Shown: piece after piece, positions 50,004 to 58,170 of the stretch
Layout: each line of letters begins with the position of its first letter
Position numbering within the stretch: position 1 is the stretch's first letter
The notes under the pieces: generated by a model
Databases searched by the model: none
What the model was told of the DNA's origin: nothing
What the model saw: only the letters and a program-made list of their open reading frames with translations
Origin: Chryseobacterium sp. MYb264
Lineage (GTDB): Bacteria > Bacteroidota > Bacteroidia > Flavobacteriales > Weeksellaceae
NCBI RefSeq assembly: GCF_035974275.1
Contig: NZ_CP142422.1
Location: 3,720,001-3,784,000 of the forward strand
Direction of reading: 5' to 3'
Length of the DNA: 64,000 nt
Program-made: the position numbers and the translations under genes

Positions 50004-53000
50004 TTAAATCCAGTCGCCTGTGATGATTTTTTGATCTTCATCGGATTGGCTTCCCAAGAGATGATTGTTTTTCTCGAAATTGAACCTATCCGCAGTGATC
50101 ACCTCGGAAGGAACTTCAAAGTCATCAGGATTTTCCGTCGTAAATGGTAAGGCATGAGCCACTTTCAATCCAATGCTTTCTGCCTGAAGGATATTCAGTG
50201 TTGTTGGAAGTCTTGTTAACCAGGCTTTTCCTTGCTTTATCCCTTTAGGTTCTCTCATTTCATCGACAATCGATAAATAAAGCTCGTCCCCAATTACGGG
50301 AACTTCCCCGCCATTCCAGATTTTTCCGGTGGCTAAATAGAATTGTACCGCATCTTCAAATCCCGGACGAACCGTTGCGACCACTCTTGCCATACCGCTT
50401 TGTAAAAAGTTTCTGAAGATAGGATCGGTATTCTCGGATTGATAAAGATCTGTCCAGTTCGTTTTTTTACCCCAATAATAAGGGTAGAGGAAGTAAGAAA
50501 TATTTTCCCATTCGAACGCCTGCTCCATAAATTTGACGAAAGCTGTATATTGATCGAGCTGAGAAGAAAGAACGGTTTCATAATCTCCAAATGTACTTCC
50601 GCTCGTTAATCCTTCTAAACCATATCCGTGAGTAGATCCTGCAGCTCTGTCTGCCATATAGGAGATACAGTTTTTACGTAAAACCGTATTTTCAATCTGT
50701 CTGTAGAAATTAGGGTTGGAATCTCTGATGATGACGGCTTTGTTGTTTTCTTCAGTAACCGCATTGTTGTATTCTACCAAAGCTTCTTCGTAGGCCTTTA
50801 TAATCTTATTAAAGATCTCCTGATTCCATTTTGTTTTATAAGATGGTTTTAATAAACAAGAAATCGTGACGGATCCTCCAACGGTTTTAACATCCCAGGT
50901 ATTTAGAGACAGACCAACTTTTCCTTCAAGATGATCCAGATCCATATTTATGGGTGAAGAACCATTGGTTGCAGCATCGAATGGGTCTTCCTCAGCATTT
51001 TTTACTCTTTTATCAGCAATGCTTAATATTGCTCCGGGATACATTCTTGATGCGCTTTCCCAGCCTCCTCCTCGAATGGTAATATCTCCCGTCAATTTGA
51101 TTGCAACATAATTTTCGGGAATTTCCAAATCTTTACTGTAGAACCCTGCTAGTCTCCCAAAACCATTATTTTGACCTCTGTCAACAAAATCAACTCCCAT
51201 TGTTTTGTCAGAAAAGCTATAACTTACATTTTTTCTATCTGCTAAGATTTCATCAAGTGCGACATTATATTTGGCAGACCAATATTTTAAAATACTTTCG
51301 TCGGATAAATAAGAGTAGTCTTTCATTTGCATCATGCTCGAAGTCCTAGGATCAACAGGCTTGATGAGTTCAGATGAATTTGGGCTTACTTTCATGCCTA
51401 ACAAATGAAGTTTTGCAGGCTCCGGAACCATAAATTCAAACATCATACGCTTACCATAATTGTAGATTTGATTTTTCATCACTTTATCTACCCATCTGTA
51501 CACGCCGACTACATGCTGATCGCCTTTTCGGTTGTCTAAACCATGAGAATTTGTTTCTTCAAATTCTTCGATGATCTTTTCAATTCTTTCTTCATGCACT
51601 TTGGAAACAATTCGATCCATTGCTCTCGCCGTGATATCCTGAGACTGGGTTACTGCTTGTCGGGTGCTTTCTTCTTTAGACTTATGGTTGGCATAGCTGG
51701 TTCCTAATCCGGTGCTGATTTTACCGCCACCTGTAAGATTCCAGGAAGCACTGAAGTTGGCACTTAATCCAAAATCAGAAGATTCCTGCTGCATTTTGGC
51801 GATCTCGCTTTGCATTTCAAAACGGTTGGCTGTCGTTGTATCCGAAAGTTGTTCTCTTTCGGTGTCTGATGATGACGTATTTGTATTTTCGCTTCTTCTT
51901 AATCTTCGGGTAGACTTTTCGCGATATTCTCTTGCCATCACATTTTCGATATGGGCAACTTCTCCTTCTACATAGGCGTGCGTGGTTTGTTCTACCTTCA
52001 GATAATCCGCGATACCGATCTGTTTAAATCCAAATCCGGAAGGGATGAATGTATTTTCATCATCAACAGCCGTTGGCGGAGCACCACCTTCTTCCGTCTG
52101 TACTTCAAAGGCTCCGGAAGTACACGTTTTATAATTCACATTCCTGGCGGTAAAGTTGATCACTTTGCCATTGGTAAAAGAAATTTTGAAATTAATCGTG
52201 GAATTCTCTGCAAGACTGTGATCTATACCATCTTTAAAGAGATCTTTTAAGAAAATCGTGTTTCCGCTTCTGGATTTGGTGTAATAATTCATCCCCAGGC
52301 TGCCATTTCCGCTGTTGGCTGTGATCACATAGTCTGCGTAGGAAACATCCCATGTAGAGTCCGGAACATTGAGTGCTAGGTCAAATACAGGAAGTCTGTA
52401 GGGTGTTCTGGGACACAGCTGATAGGTGAAAGCTTCCGACACGGCTCTTGACATGGGCATGATAACCCCACCAATGCTTACAAATACATCTTCATCTCCG
52501 GAAGTATTTTCTACAATGATATTATTATTTCTTTCCGTAGATTCACTAATTAAATCATGAATGTCCGCAAGCGTATTTCGCCCTTCCAATAAAGCGTTCA
52601 CAGTACGGATATCTTCTGCCGCTCCTCTTGAAGCTGTTGCTTTGAATTCGTATCCGAGAAGAGAAAGAAGCGTATCTAAATTTTCTGCCTTCAGCGCACT
52701 GACCATAGAATCACCGCTTACCTGATCTTTATAGCTGAATTCAAACTTCGGGATATCGGGATAAGGGATTTCTCTAGGCTGTCTGCAAGGGTCTTTTGGA
52801 TCATACGCTTGTTCCTGAGGTCTTGTTGAACAGAAGTTTTCTTTCTCGGCGGCAAGAGCTTCTCTGTGGCGGGCGAGGGTAGGCGCTATGGTTCTTTCAT
52901 ATTCTGCCTTTGCGGAATCATAAGCTGCCTGATAAGCTTTGTTGTATTGCTTTTCAAAGATCGTCAGGTTTTTTACCAAGGCTTCAGCTTTAATGATCTG

Positions 53001-53735
53001 TCCTTTGGCAGATGCTATTTTCTGCTGTCTCTGCATTTCCTGCGTTGGAAATGATTCTTTGGATTCTGACGAAGCGAGCCTTGAAACCGTTGAAGAGGTT
53101 GATAATGAGTCTTCATCCATCATCAGCTCTTTTGGAAGAACAATTCTTGCGGCCAATAAAGTCCTGGCTCGATCTTCATTTTGAGAATAATTCTGAATGA
53201 CATGCGTCGCTAAAATCACCTGCATCATGGTTTCCTTAATGTAAAAATCTTTTTGGGTTACGGTTTGGAAAATAAAGTTATCCCATAGAGAAGTCATATT
53301 CGGGAGGGCATAATTGCTTGCCAATACTGCATCCCTCCTGCTTACAAATTCCTGATACGTGCAGGTATCTTTGTTTCTGGCGAGCCAAACACCAAAGTCA
53401 TAAATAACTTTATACGTCCTTTTGAAGACATCCAGGTTATTGGGTTTTCCTTTTGTAATACAGCTTAAAGAAGTAGCATAGCTTGCTGCCTGAGTCTGTA
53501 ATAATCTTTTTTTTGATCCGCTTCCTTGAGTAACAGGGGTGTAAAAATGGCTGTTGTCTTTAACTTCCTGAGACATTAGAATAAATCTCTTATCCTGATC
53601 TTTATCATCGGATAATTGCGGACTTCTCAGACTTACAAATCTAAAAAGGGTTTGACTTGCTGTGTTTTCTGCAGCATTTGAAGCTGCTTTTTCATTTTCT
53701 GTCATTTGATAATTTTTTTGTGGGTTGAAATACAT
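50004..53735 (-). CDS. Very large protein of unknown function (1243 residues), candidate particle component
   Basis: ATGs at 53735 and 53705 are both possible starts; the second gives MTENEKAASNAAENTASQ. There is no signal peptide. Visible parts: a helical domain to ~200; a coiled-coil-like segment 232-300 (QRQQKIASAKGQIIKAE, AAYDSAKAEYERTIAPT); a beta-domain 405-540; then a pair of Glu/Arg-rich helices, 589-650 (VEGEVAHIENVMAREYREKS) and 690-730 (DRIVSKVHEERIEKIIEEFE), around a glycine-rich amphipathic stretch 655-680 (SANFSASWNLTGGGKISTG) that could be a membrane-inserting hairpin. C-terminal jelly-roll-like part (EIPENYVAIKLTGDITIRGG). I know of no named homologue. It starts the three-gene unit, so a structural or delivery role is likely but unproven. 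Confidence 0.6.
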   Translation of the reverse strand: MYFNPQKNYQMTENEKAASNAAENTASQTLFRFVSLRSPQLSDDKDQDKRFILMSQEVKDNSHFYTPVTQGSGSKKRLLQTQAASYATSLSCITKGKPNNLDVFKRTYKVIYDFGVWLARNKDTCTYQEFVSRRDAVLASNYALPNMTSLWDNFIFQTVTQKDFYIKETMMQVILATHVIQNYSQNEDRARTLLAARIVLPKELMMDEDSLSTSSTVSRLASSESKESFPTQEMQRQQKIASAKGQIIKAEALVKNLTIFEKQYNKAYQAAYDSAKAEYERTIAPTLARHREALAAEKENFCSTRPQEQAYDPKDPCRQPREIPYPDIPKFEFSYKDQVSGDSMVSALKAENLDTLLSLLGYEFKATASRGAAEDIRTVNALLEGRNTLADIHDLISESTERNNNIIVENTSGDEDVFVSIGGVIMPMSRAVSEAFTYQLCPRTPYRLPVFDLALNVPDSTWDVSYADYVITANSGNGSLGMNYYTKSRSGNTIFLKDLFKDGIDHSLAENSTINFKISFTNGKVINFTARNVNYKTCTSGAFEVQTEEGGAPPTAVDDENTFIPSGFGFKQIGIADYLKVEQTTHAYVEGEVAHIENVMAREYREKSTRRLRRSENTNTSSSDTEREQLSDTTTANRFEMQSEIAKMQQESSDFGLSANFSASWNLTGGGKISTGLGTSYANHKSKEESTRQAVTQSQDITARAMDRIVSKVHEERIEKIIEEFEETNSHGLDNRKGDQHVVGVYRWVDKVMKNQIYNYGKRMMFEFMVPEPAKLHLLGMKVSPNSSELIKPVDPRTSSMMQMKDYSYLSDESILKYWSAKYNVALDEILADRKNVSYSFSDKTMGVDFVDRGQNNGFGRLAGFYSKDLEIPENYVAIKLTGDITIRGGGWESASRMYPGAILSIADKRVKNAEEDPFDAATNGSSPINMDLDHLEGKVGLSLNTWDVKTVGGSVTISCLLKPSYKTKWNQEIFNKIIKAYEEALVEYNNAVTEENNKAVIIRDSNPNFYRQIENTVLRKNCISYMADRAAGSTHGYGLEGLTSGSTFGDYETVLSSQLDQYTAFVKFMEQAFEWENISYFLYPYYWGKKTNWTDLYQSENTDPIFRNFLQSGMARVVATVRPGFEDAVQFYLATGKIWNGGEVPVIGDELYLSIVDEMREPKGIKQGKAWLTRLPTTLNILQAESIGLKVAHALPFTTENPDDFEVPSEVITADRFNFEKNNHLLGSQSDEDQKIITGDWI

Positions 53736-54006
53736 TGTAAAGTTTCATCGGGTTCAGAAACTATATACGGTCAGTTTTTCGAATAAGAGTCTGACGAAAA
53801 CTCCAGGTTTAGATTTTCTTTTTCATAGATTGTGGTGTTCTTGGGTTGCTTTTAAAGCATAGTTCCGGCTGATCAGCATCTTGTGAATGGTGATTCAAAG
53901 GTTGAGTTGAAGTGTAAAGGGTTATTAGGGGATGTTTTTAAATACGTAAAAAAGAAGTGCCGGACAGCGACGGAACCTGATGCTTTAAGAAATAGAATGA
54001 AGATAT
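53736..54006. other. Intergenic spacer ahead of the 1243-residue gene
   Basis: No gene. At 53966-53988 a degenerate copy of the promoter element seems present (AGCGACGGAACCTGAT...), but no -7 box sits at the right distance. So the large unit may be read from the promoters ahead of the 78-residue gene. Confidence 0.4.
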
Positions 54007-54243
54007 TTATTCTTCAATTATATCTTTTTCAAAATCTTCTCTGAAGAAGTTTTCGATGTCGCTGAGGTAGTTTTCATAATCTATCTCCGCGTTTTCAATA
54101 TCGCTCCACTCAATGGTGTAGAGGCCTTCATCAAAAATAATATGGGGACTGTGATCCTCTGTTTCTCTATTGGCTATTTGATGATTCTTTGTAAAGTCTG
54201 AACATAATTTGCGCTGTTCAGCATAAGGTGGTGTTGAATTCAA
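54007..54243 (-). CDS. Small acidic protein (78 residues)
   Basis: Unrecognised. MNSTPPYAEQRKLCSDFTKN is followed by an acidic half (EWSDIENAEIDYENYLSDIE, FFREDFEKDIIEE). No signal peptide. It stands first in the unit, directly behind two tandem copies of the island promoter, 270 bp ahead of the 1243-residue gene. The high acidity suggests binding to a basic partner, such as an anti-activator or DNA mimic; this is speculative. Confidence 0.55.
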   Translation of the reverse strand: MNSTPPYAEQRKLCSDFTKNHQIANRETEDHSPHIIFDEGLYTIEWSDIENAEIDYENYLSDIENFFREDFEKDIIEE

Positions 54244-54250
54244 TTGGATT

Positions 54251-54420
54251 TTTAATTTTTTTTAATGATTGATTTTGTGCTTTATTTATACTCTAAAGAT
54301 AATTTAGGGTGACGTCAAAATATGACGTGTTTAATTTTTTTTAATAATTAATTTGTGTCTTATTTATATTCCAAAGATAATTGGTAGCGACGTCAAAACT
54401 CGACGTATTTAATTTTTTTT
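54251..54420 (-). promoter_or_regulatory. Tandemly duplicated promoter (79 + 78 bp) with bipartite GTCG element
   Basis: Unit 1 is 54251-54329, unit 2 54330-54407, and a third begins at 54408 (13 bp). Each holds a -7 box on the minus strand (TATCTTTA at 54294-54301; TATCTTTG at 54372-54379) and, exactly 22 bp beyond the end of the box, TGACGTG (54323) or CGACGTA (54401). The first half-site lies at +12 (CGTC at 54391 in unit 2) with an extra GACGTC nearby. Same design as the WYL promoter. Confidence 0.75.
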
Positions 54421-54456
54421 TGAAAGAAAACTCGAAACAGGATATCATCTTTAAAA

Positions 54457-55494
54457 CTAAATTTTGTTTTTGATTAATTTGTGAACGATCTGGTTCAGCG
54501 TTTCTCTATGATCATCGATATAGCCCAATCCGGCCTGTATTAAATTTTCAATATTTGATCTTTTAACATTGTCCATTGCGGGAGAGGCATTTTTCAACGA
54601 GGGATTTAGTCGATAGTAATTTTTTTTATTTCTTAAGCCTAATGTTTGAAACATCTGACTGATTTGATAATCGACGGTTTCTGCATTTGAAGACATCAGA
54701 ATATCAATAATAGGATTAATCCATCCTATTTTTCCGGCTTTTTGTAATTTTTTGAAAGGATATGATTTGGATTCTATACCTGTTCCGATAGAAATAATAA
54801 TCATATCATTGACAACCGGATTATTGGCTTTCTGATGATTTTTTAATACTTCTGCAAAAGGAATTTTCCTGGCTTCAGCATAGGCGCACAGGGCCGGGTT
54901 ATTAGCAAACATTCCACCGTCGATGAGGCTGAAGATCTGCCCGTACATCGATTTTATCTGAGCCGGACTGAAATAGGTGGGCGCTGCGGAAGTTGCTCTG
55001 CAAACATCCTTTACGTAGAAATTATCGGTGCTGAGGTGGGCGTTCCACGAGTTAAATAATTTTGCTCTTCGGTTTTCAATGTCATAACTTGTTATTAAGC
55101 AGGGTTTTATTAGCTCTTTTAACTCCAGATTTCCAAAAAAATCATTTAAGTTTTTCTCGAGAGCTTCCTGGGAAATCTTTTCATTGAGCAGTCCGAAAGG
55201 ATTAATCAGCCTTTCCCAAAAAGAAACCTGAAAAATGTTGCCTCCTTTTTCTGCATACAATTCCAACCCTTTCTGGATCGAATATTTTGCTTTTCGATGC
55301 TCATCCGGACATAGAATAATGGAAGCGATCAGTCCACCGGTGCTGCTTCCTGCAACAAGATCAAAATAATCTCCAAGCTTGGCTCCGGGATTATCATGAA
55401 TCTGTAATTGCTCTTCTATATAGCGTAGAATAATACACGTAATAATACCTCTGATTCCGCCGCCGTCTAAAGAAAGAATGGTTGTTTTTTTCAT
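54457..55494 (-). CDS. Patatin-like phospholipase
   Basis: The 345-residue product has all key elements of a patatin: oxyanion loop DGGGIRG (residues 10-16), nucleophile Ser51 in GSSTG and the catalytic Asp192 in DGG. The start is MKKTTILSLDGGG and there is no signal peptide, so it is cytoplasmic or carried out by another route. Patatins act on membrane lipids and occur as free lipases, as effectors in toxin systems and as CBASS effectors. No cyclase or other CBASS gene is near. Its promoter carries the island element about 110 bp upstream. A role as effector or lysis enzyme of the island is inference. Confidence 0.9.
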   Translation of the reverse strand: MKKTTILSLDGGGIRGIITCIILRYIEEQLQIHDNPGAKLGDYFDLVAGSSTGGLIASIILCPDEHRKAKYSIQKGLELYAEKGGNIFQVSFWERLINPFGLLNEKISQEALEKNLNDFFGNLELKELIKPCLITSYDIENRRAKLFNSWNAHLSTDNFYVKDVCRATSAAPTYFSPAQIKSMYGQIFSLIDGGMFANNPALCAYAEARKIPFAEVLKNHQKANNPVVNDMIIISIGTGIESKSYPFKKLQKAGKIGWINPIIDILMSSNAETVDYQISQMFQTLGLRNKKNYYRLNPSLKNASPAMDNVKRSNIENLIQAGLGYIDDHRETLNQIVHKLIKNKI

Positions 55495-55604
55495 GATTTT
55501 TTTATTTTTATTAAATTTCGCCGTAAATAGATAAAACCAGTTTTTTTCAGATATAAGTCTCGGTTTTGTCTTAAGGACTTTGTTATTAGCACTTTCTTAT
55601 AGAT

Positions 55605-55640
55605 CAAAGGTATAGATTGAAAGCGACAGAAGTTGTCGTA
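55605..55640 (-). promoter_or_regulatory. Patatin gene promoter with bipartite element
   Basis: The -7 box TACCTTTG (complement of 55605-55612) is followed outward by CGAC at +12 (55624) and TGTCGTA at +22 (55634), the same distances as in the WYL promoter. Confidence 0.7.
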
Positions 55641-55733
55641 TTAAAAATAAATTTTCTGAATTTTTTATTTTTTTTACCATTCATATTCCCGGAATAGTCG
55701 CTGTTTACAGAGACTCAGAAGTCGAGCTGCGGG

Positions 55734-56234
55734 CTATAAAATAATATATCCTTCTTCATTGCGGGGCATTTTGGCAAGGTTTCGCCAGGTTGCTTTTATC
55801 ATCCCTTTTTTTGTTTTGATTTCTTTTTTTTCAAAATGGGGAAGATCTTTAAATGTTTTCCAGTTGCCTCCCCAGTCCCAGCCATGTCTGGCAAAAATAG
55901 TCACACATTCATACCAGTCGGCAATCCCGTCATTATCCCAGTCTTTTGCGGTGTCCCAACTTGCTGTTCTGCCATCAATGATCAGGCACATGTCGACCGC
56001 AAATCCATAGTTATGAATGCTTTGCCCGGCTTTGGCGTTGGTTACTTTTTTTCCCGAAGTAATTCTTCCGATGGCATATAGTTTTTCCTGTTCTTCAAAA
56101 CTTCTGAGCCCTTGCGTGATTCTTATTTTTGCTCTTCCCGATAGTGCCTTGTCGCACTCTTTAATAATCTGTACTACTTCGTCCCGCACGGAAGGATGCA
56201 GTTTTTCAATTCTCTGTAAAGTCACTTTATCCAT
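55734..56234 (-). CDS. M15-family peptidoglycan peptidase (endolysin-like)
   Basis: I chose the ATG at 56234 (MDKVTLQRIEKLHPSVRDEV), 20 bp behind a -7 box. The product is 166 residues. It has the M15 zinc pattern: QGLRSFEEQEKLYAIGR, SIHNYGFAVDM (zinc His and Asp) and DLPHFE (third zinc residue), with WDWGGNWK before it. This matches phage endolysins of the L-alanyl-D-glutamate peptidase type and VanY-like carboxypeptidases. No signal peptide is seen, so release would need lysis or a holin, which I do not see. The promoter has the island element. Confidence 0.9.
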   Translation of the reverse strand: MDKVTLQRIEKLHPSVRDEVVQIIKECDKALSGRAKIRITQGLRSFEEQEKLYAIGRITSGKKVTNAKAGQSIHNYGFAVDMCLIIDGRTASWDTAKDWDNDGIADWYECVTIFARHGWDWGGNWKTFKDLPHFEKKEIKTKKGMIKATWRNLAKMPRNEEGYIIL

Positions 56235-56253
56235 AATTGTAAAATTTATAAAC

Positions 56254-56290
56254 CAAATATAGGTACGCAAAGCGACGAAACTCGACGTAT
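56254..56290 (-). promoter_or_regulatory. M15 peptidase gene promoter with bipartite element
   Basis: The -7 box TATATTTG (complement of 56254-56261), then CGAC at +12 (56273) and CGACGTAT at +22 (56283). Distances are identical to the WYL promoter, and the ATG is 20 bp from the box in both. Confidence 0.75.
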
Positions 56291-56638
56291 TTAAAAAGAA
56301 GATCAGTTTAATTTTATAAAGTGTGGAATAAGGCCGTATTTTTTCAGAAAAAGATTCTGTAGCCTCTGAGGATGGTTAGAGGACAAAACAGAATTCATAC
56401 TAAAATCTGAATAACTCTACTTTTTGTTATTGTTTTTTGTGGGTTTTTTATAGGAAAAATAGTGTAGTATGAATTTATTTACTAAATTTGAATTCAATAT
56501 TTAGTGATATAGTAGCTTTTGTTTGTTAAAGAATATTTAATTTTTTTTGTTAAATTAATGAAAAATAGTTATTTTATTTGTATTTTTTAAAAATGGATGA
56601 TAACACGTACCTTTACGGGATGTAAATTTTTTTAAATT
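56291..56638. other. AT-rich intergenic region at the edge of the island
   Basis: No gene or strong hairpin. TACCTTTA at 56609-56616 is a weak -7 box for the lipoprotein gene that follows. Confidence 0.4.
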
Positions 56639-56929
56639 ATGAATATGAAAATAGCTTTATTAGGAGGCATTCTATTAACAACATTGGTGGCTTGTTCGGA
56701 TAGAACAGAAGATGCTAATGTTCATGAAGAGATTGAGTATAAATCAGAAAACCTAATAAAAAGAAATGATTCTTTAACGGTAAAGATTCTGAATAGGGAA
56801 GCTGAAGATAACAAGCTTAATTCGGACAGTATTAAAGGAGATAAAACCCATTTAAAGCAAGAACAAGTTGAAATTGCAGTTGAGCCAGAAGAAACAATTG
56901 ATCCGACAAAACCGGACAGACCAAAATAG
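56639..56929 (+). CDS. Small lipoprotein
   Basis: The 96-residue product has a lipoprotein signal (MKIALLGGILLTTLVAC, Cys19) and a short, charged mature part rich in Glu, Asp and Lys, ending DPTKPDRPK. Start at 56639 or at the ATG 6 bp later. No family recognised. It overlaps the next gene by at least 30 bp. Confidence 0.7.
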   Translation: MNMKIALLGGILLTTLVACSDRTEDANVHEEIEYKSENLIKRNDSLTVKILNREAEDNKLNSDSIKGDKTHLKQEQVEIAVEPEETIDPTKPDRPK

Positions 56930-57413
56930 GAATAGAATAAAATTAGTCATAGAGATTATTGCATCTTCTTTTGTACTAATTTCGGCCATATTACCATTTC
57001 TTAATAATTTATTAGGAAATTTTTTTGATTTATCCATAGAGCTGGAAAATAATGTGGGAGAAAGAAGTCTTGATCTGGACGCTTCCATCTATTTTTTATC
57101 CATCTCGTCGGCGCTTATATTATTATCATTAGGCGGATTATTCAGAGCGCACCGGTTTACGTATTACGTAGCCCTTGTATCCGGTTATTTTCATTTAGTG
57201 ACCTATGTAAAGTTCATCTTTTACAACAAGAACAGCATCTCTTCAATCGCTGATTTTGCCATTATAGCGCTTATCCTGCTTATCGTTGGGGTCGTTTATA
57301 CATTAGACAAACACTACAGGAATGAAATATTGAAAGAAAAGTTTAGTAATAATACTTTAGATAGATTTTCTAAGATATTATTTAAAAGAAATGACATTAA
57401 TAGGAATGAGTAG
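56868..57413 (+). CDS. Four-helix membrane protein of unknown function
   Basis: The 181-residue frame has no ATG ahead of the first membrane helix; TTG at 56868 or TTG at 56898 are the only good starts, so the overlap with the lipoprotein gene is 62 or 32 bp. Four membrane helices are clear (VIEIIASSFVLISAILPFL, IYFLSISSALILLSLGGLF, YYVALVSGYFHLVTYV, FAIIALILLIVGVVYTL), and the C-terminus is basic and cytoplasmic. The overlap suggests coupled translation with the lipoprotein. Confidence 0.6.
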   Translation: MKLQLSQKKQLIRQNRTDQNRNRIKLVIEIIASSFVLISAILPFLNNLLGNFFDLSIELENNVGERSLDLDASIYFLSISSALILLSLGGLFRAHRFTYYVALVSGYFHLVTYVKFIFYNKNSISSIADFAIIALILLIVGVVYTLDKHYRNEILKEKFSNNTLDRFSKILFKRNDINRNE

Positions 57414-57657
57414 GGAAAGATTAAAAATTCTTGTGGCTCTTAGTGATAAACTGTGGGATGATTTCGAAACTGAAACTATTTCTGAAGAGGCGTATCTCAG
57501 CAAGATGAAATTGGTAAAACGCGAGATCTATGGTGGTTTTATAAACACTATGGAAGAATTACAGCAGTTCACATATGAGCTGGGATATGTCGTAATCAAA
57601 TTACCGACCCGGACATTTCTGGGAAGCTCAGATTTCAAAATTATCAACAGCAATTAG
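57406..57657 (+). CDS. Small hypothetical protein (83 residues)
   Basis: Starts at the ATG at 57406 (MSRERLKILVALSDKLWDDF), which overlaps the stop of the membrane protein gene; an upstream start at 57391 is also possible. The product is charged and helical, with VIKLPTRTFLGSSDFKI at the end. No family recognised. It ends against the convergent HTH gene, overlapping it by 4 bp. Confidence 0.6.
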   Translation: MSRERLKILVALSDKLWDDFETETISEEAYLSKMKLVKREIYGGFINTMEELQQFTYELGYVVIKLPTRTFLGSSDFKIINSN

Positions 57658-58079
57658 ACCTTTTGTGCTTTTTGCTGCATGCTGGCCAGGATCTCATCTA
57701 TTTTTAATGACTGGTTCTTGATCTGGTTCTGCAGAAACAGGAAATTTTTATCCGCTGCATTATTTTGTGCAAAAAGGTTCAGTAACAAATCGATAATTTT
57801 TTCAAATTCACGGTTGTCGATTTGAGGGTTTTCAGGCTTTTTCTCATCCTCATGATCTTTCAGCTTCAGCTCTCCTTCCCCTTTTATAAACCATTGTAAA
57901 TTTTCATGATCAAGTTCGGGGTATTCTTGTAATATCCTCACAATCTTCGTGATACCAAGGTCATACTTAAATCCTTCCCCTTTAAAACTCGAAGCAGGCA
58001 GCTCTGTTTTTTTGTAAAAAGCTTCTTTTTTTATGTTTTTCTTTTCTAAATAATAGAAAATTCTTTCTTTTATGGTCAT
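57654..58079 (-). CDS. HTH-type regulator of XRE/CI-like type
   Basis: The 141-residue product starts MTIKERIFYYLEKKNIKKEA and has a helix-turn-helix (EAFYKKTELPASSFKGEGFK) as in short phage-type regulators, then ENLQWFIKGEGEL, and a C-terminal coiled coil (RKNFLFLQNQIKNQSLKIDE-like region, seen as FLFLQNQIKNQSLKIDEIL). A palindromic operator overlaps its own promoter, so it probably represses itself and perhaps the divergent gene at 58171. Confidence 0.75.
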   Translation of the reverse strand: MTIKERIFYYLEKKNIKKEAFYKKTELPASSFKGEGFKYDLGITKIVRILQEYPELDHENLQWFIKGEGELKLKDHEDEKKPENPQIDNREFEKIIDLLLNLFAQNNAADKNFLFLQNQIKNQSLKIDEILASMQQKAQKV

Positions 58080-58103
58080 GTATTAGACTATTATTTCTTA
58101 AAT

Positions 58104-58136
58104 TGGTCGCTTAAACGACCAGTGCTTGCAAAAGTA
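58104..58136 (-). promoter_or_regulatory. Operator and promoter of the HTH gene
   Basis: TGGTCG (58104-58109), CTTAAA, CGACCA (58116-58121) is a perfect palindrome with a 6-bp spacer. It lies just downstream of the -7 box TACTTTTG (complement of 58129-58136), a position expected for repression. Confidence 0.75.
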
Positions 58137-58170
58137 CTAAAACAAAATTAAATAAAAATATAATATTTGT

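Noticed and set aside
45548..53735. Known contractile or type VI secretion system
   Set aside because: No sheath, tube, baseplate ATPase, VgrG, PAAR or Rhs-like sequence was found among the genes.
53790..53805. GACGAAAACTC as a sixth copy of the island promoter element
   Set aside because: No -7 box lies at the required distance and the second half-site is absent.
53966..53988. AGCGACGGAACCTGATG as a further promoter element copy
   Set aside because: Half-sites are about 10 bp apart but degenerate, and the matching -7 box position holds only A and G; kept as a doubtful relic, not as a feature.
54457..55494. Patatin as part of a CBASS defence system
   Set aside because: No nucleotidyltransferase, Cap2/Cap3 or sensor gene is near; the neighbours are island genes and a peptidase.
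37200..56300. Integrated prophage
   Set aside because: Only fibre-like and endolysin-like genes are present; there is no integrase, terminase, portal or capsid gene and no attachment repeats at the edges.
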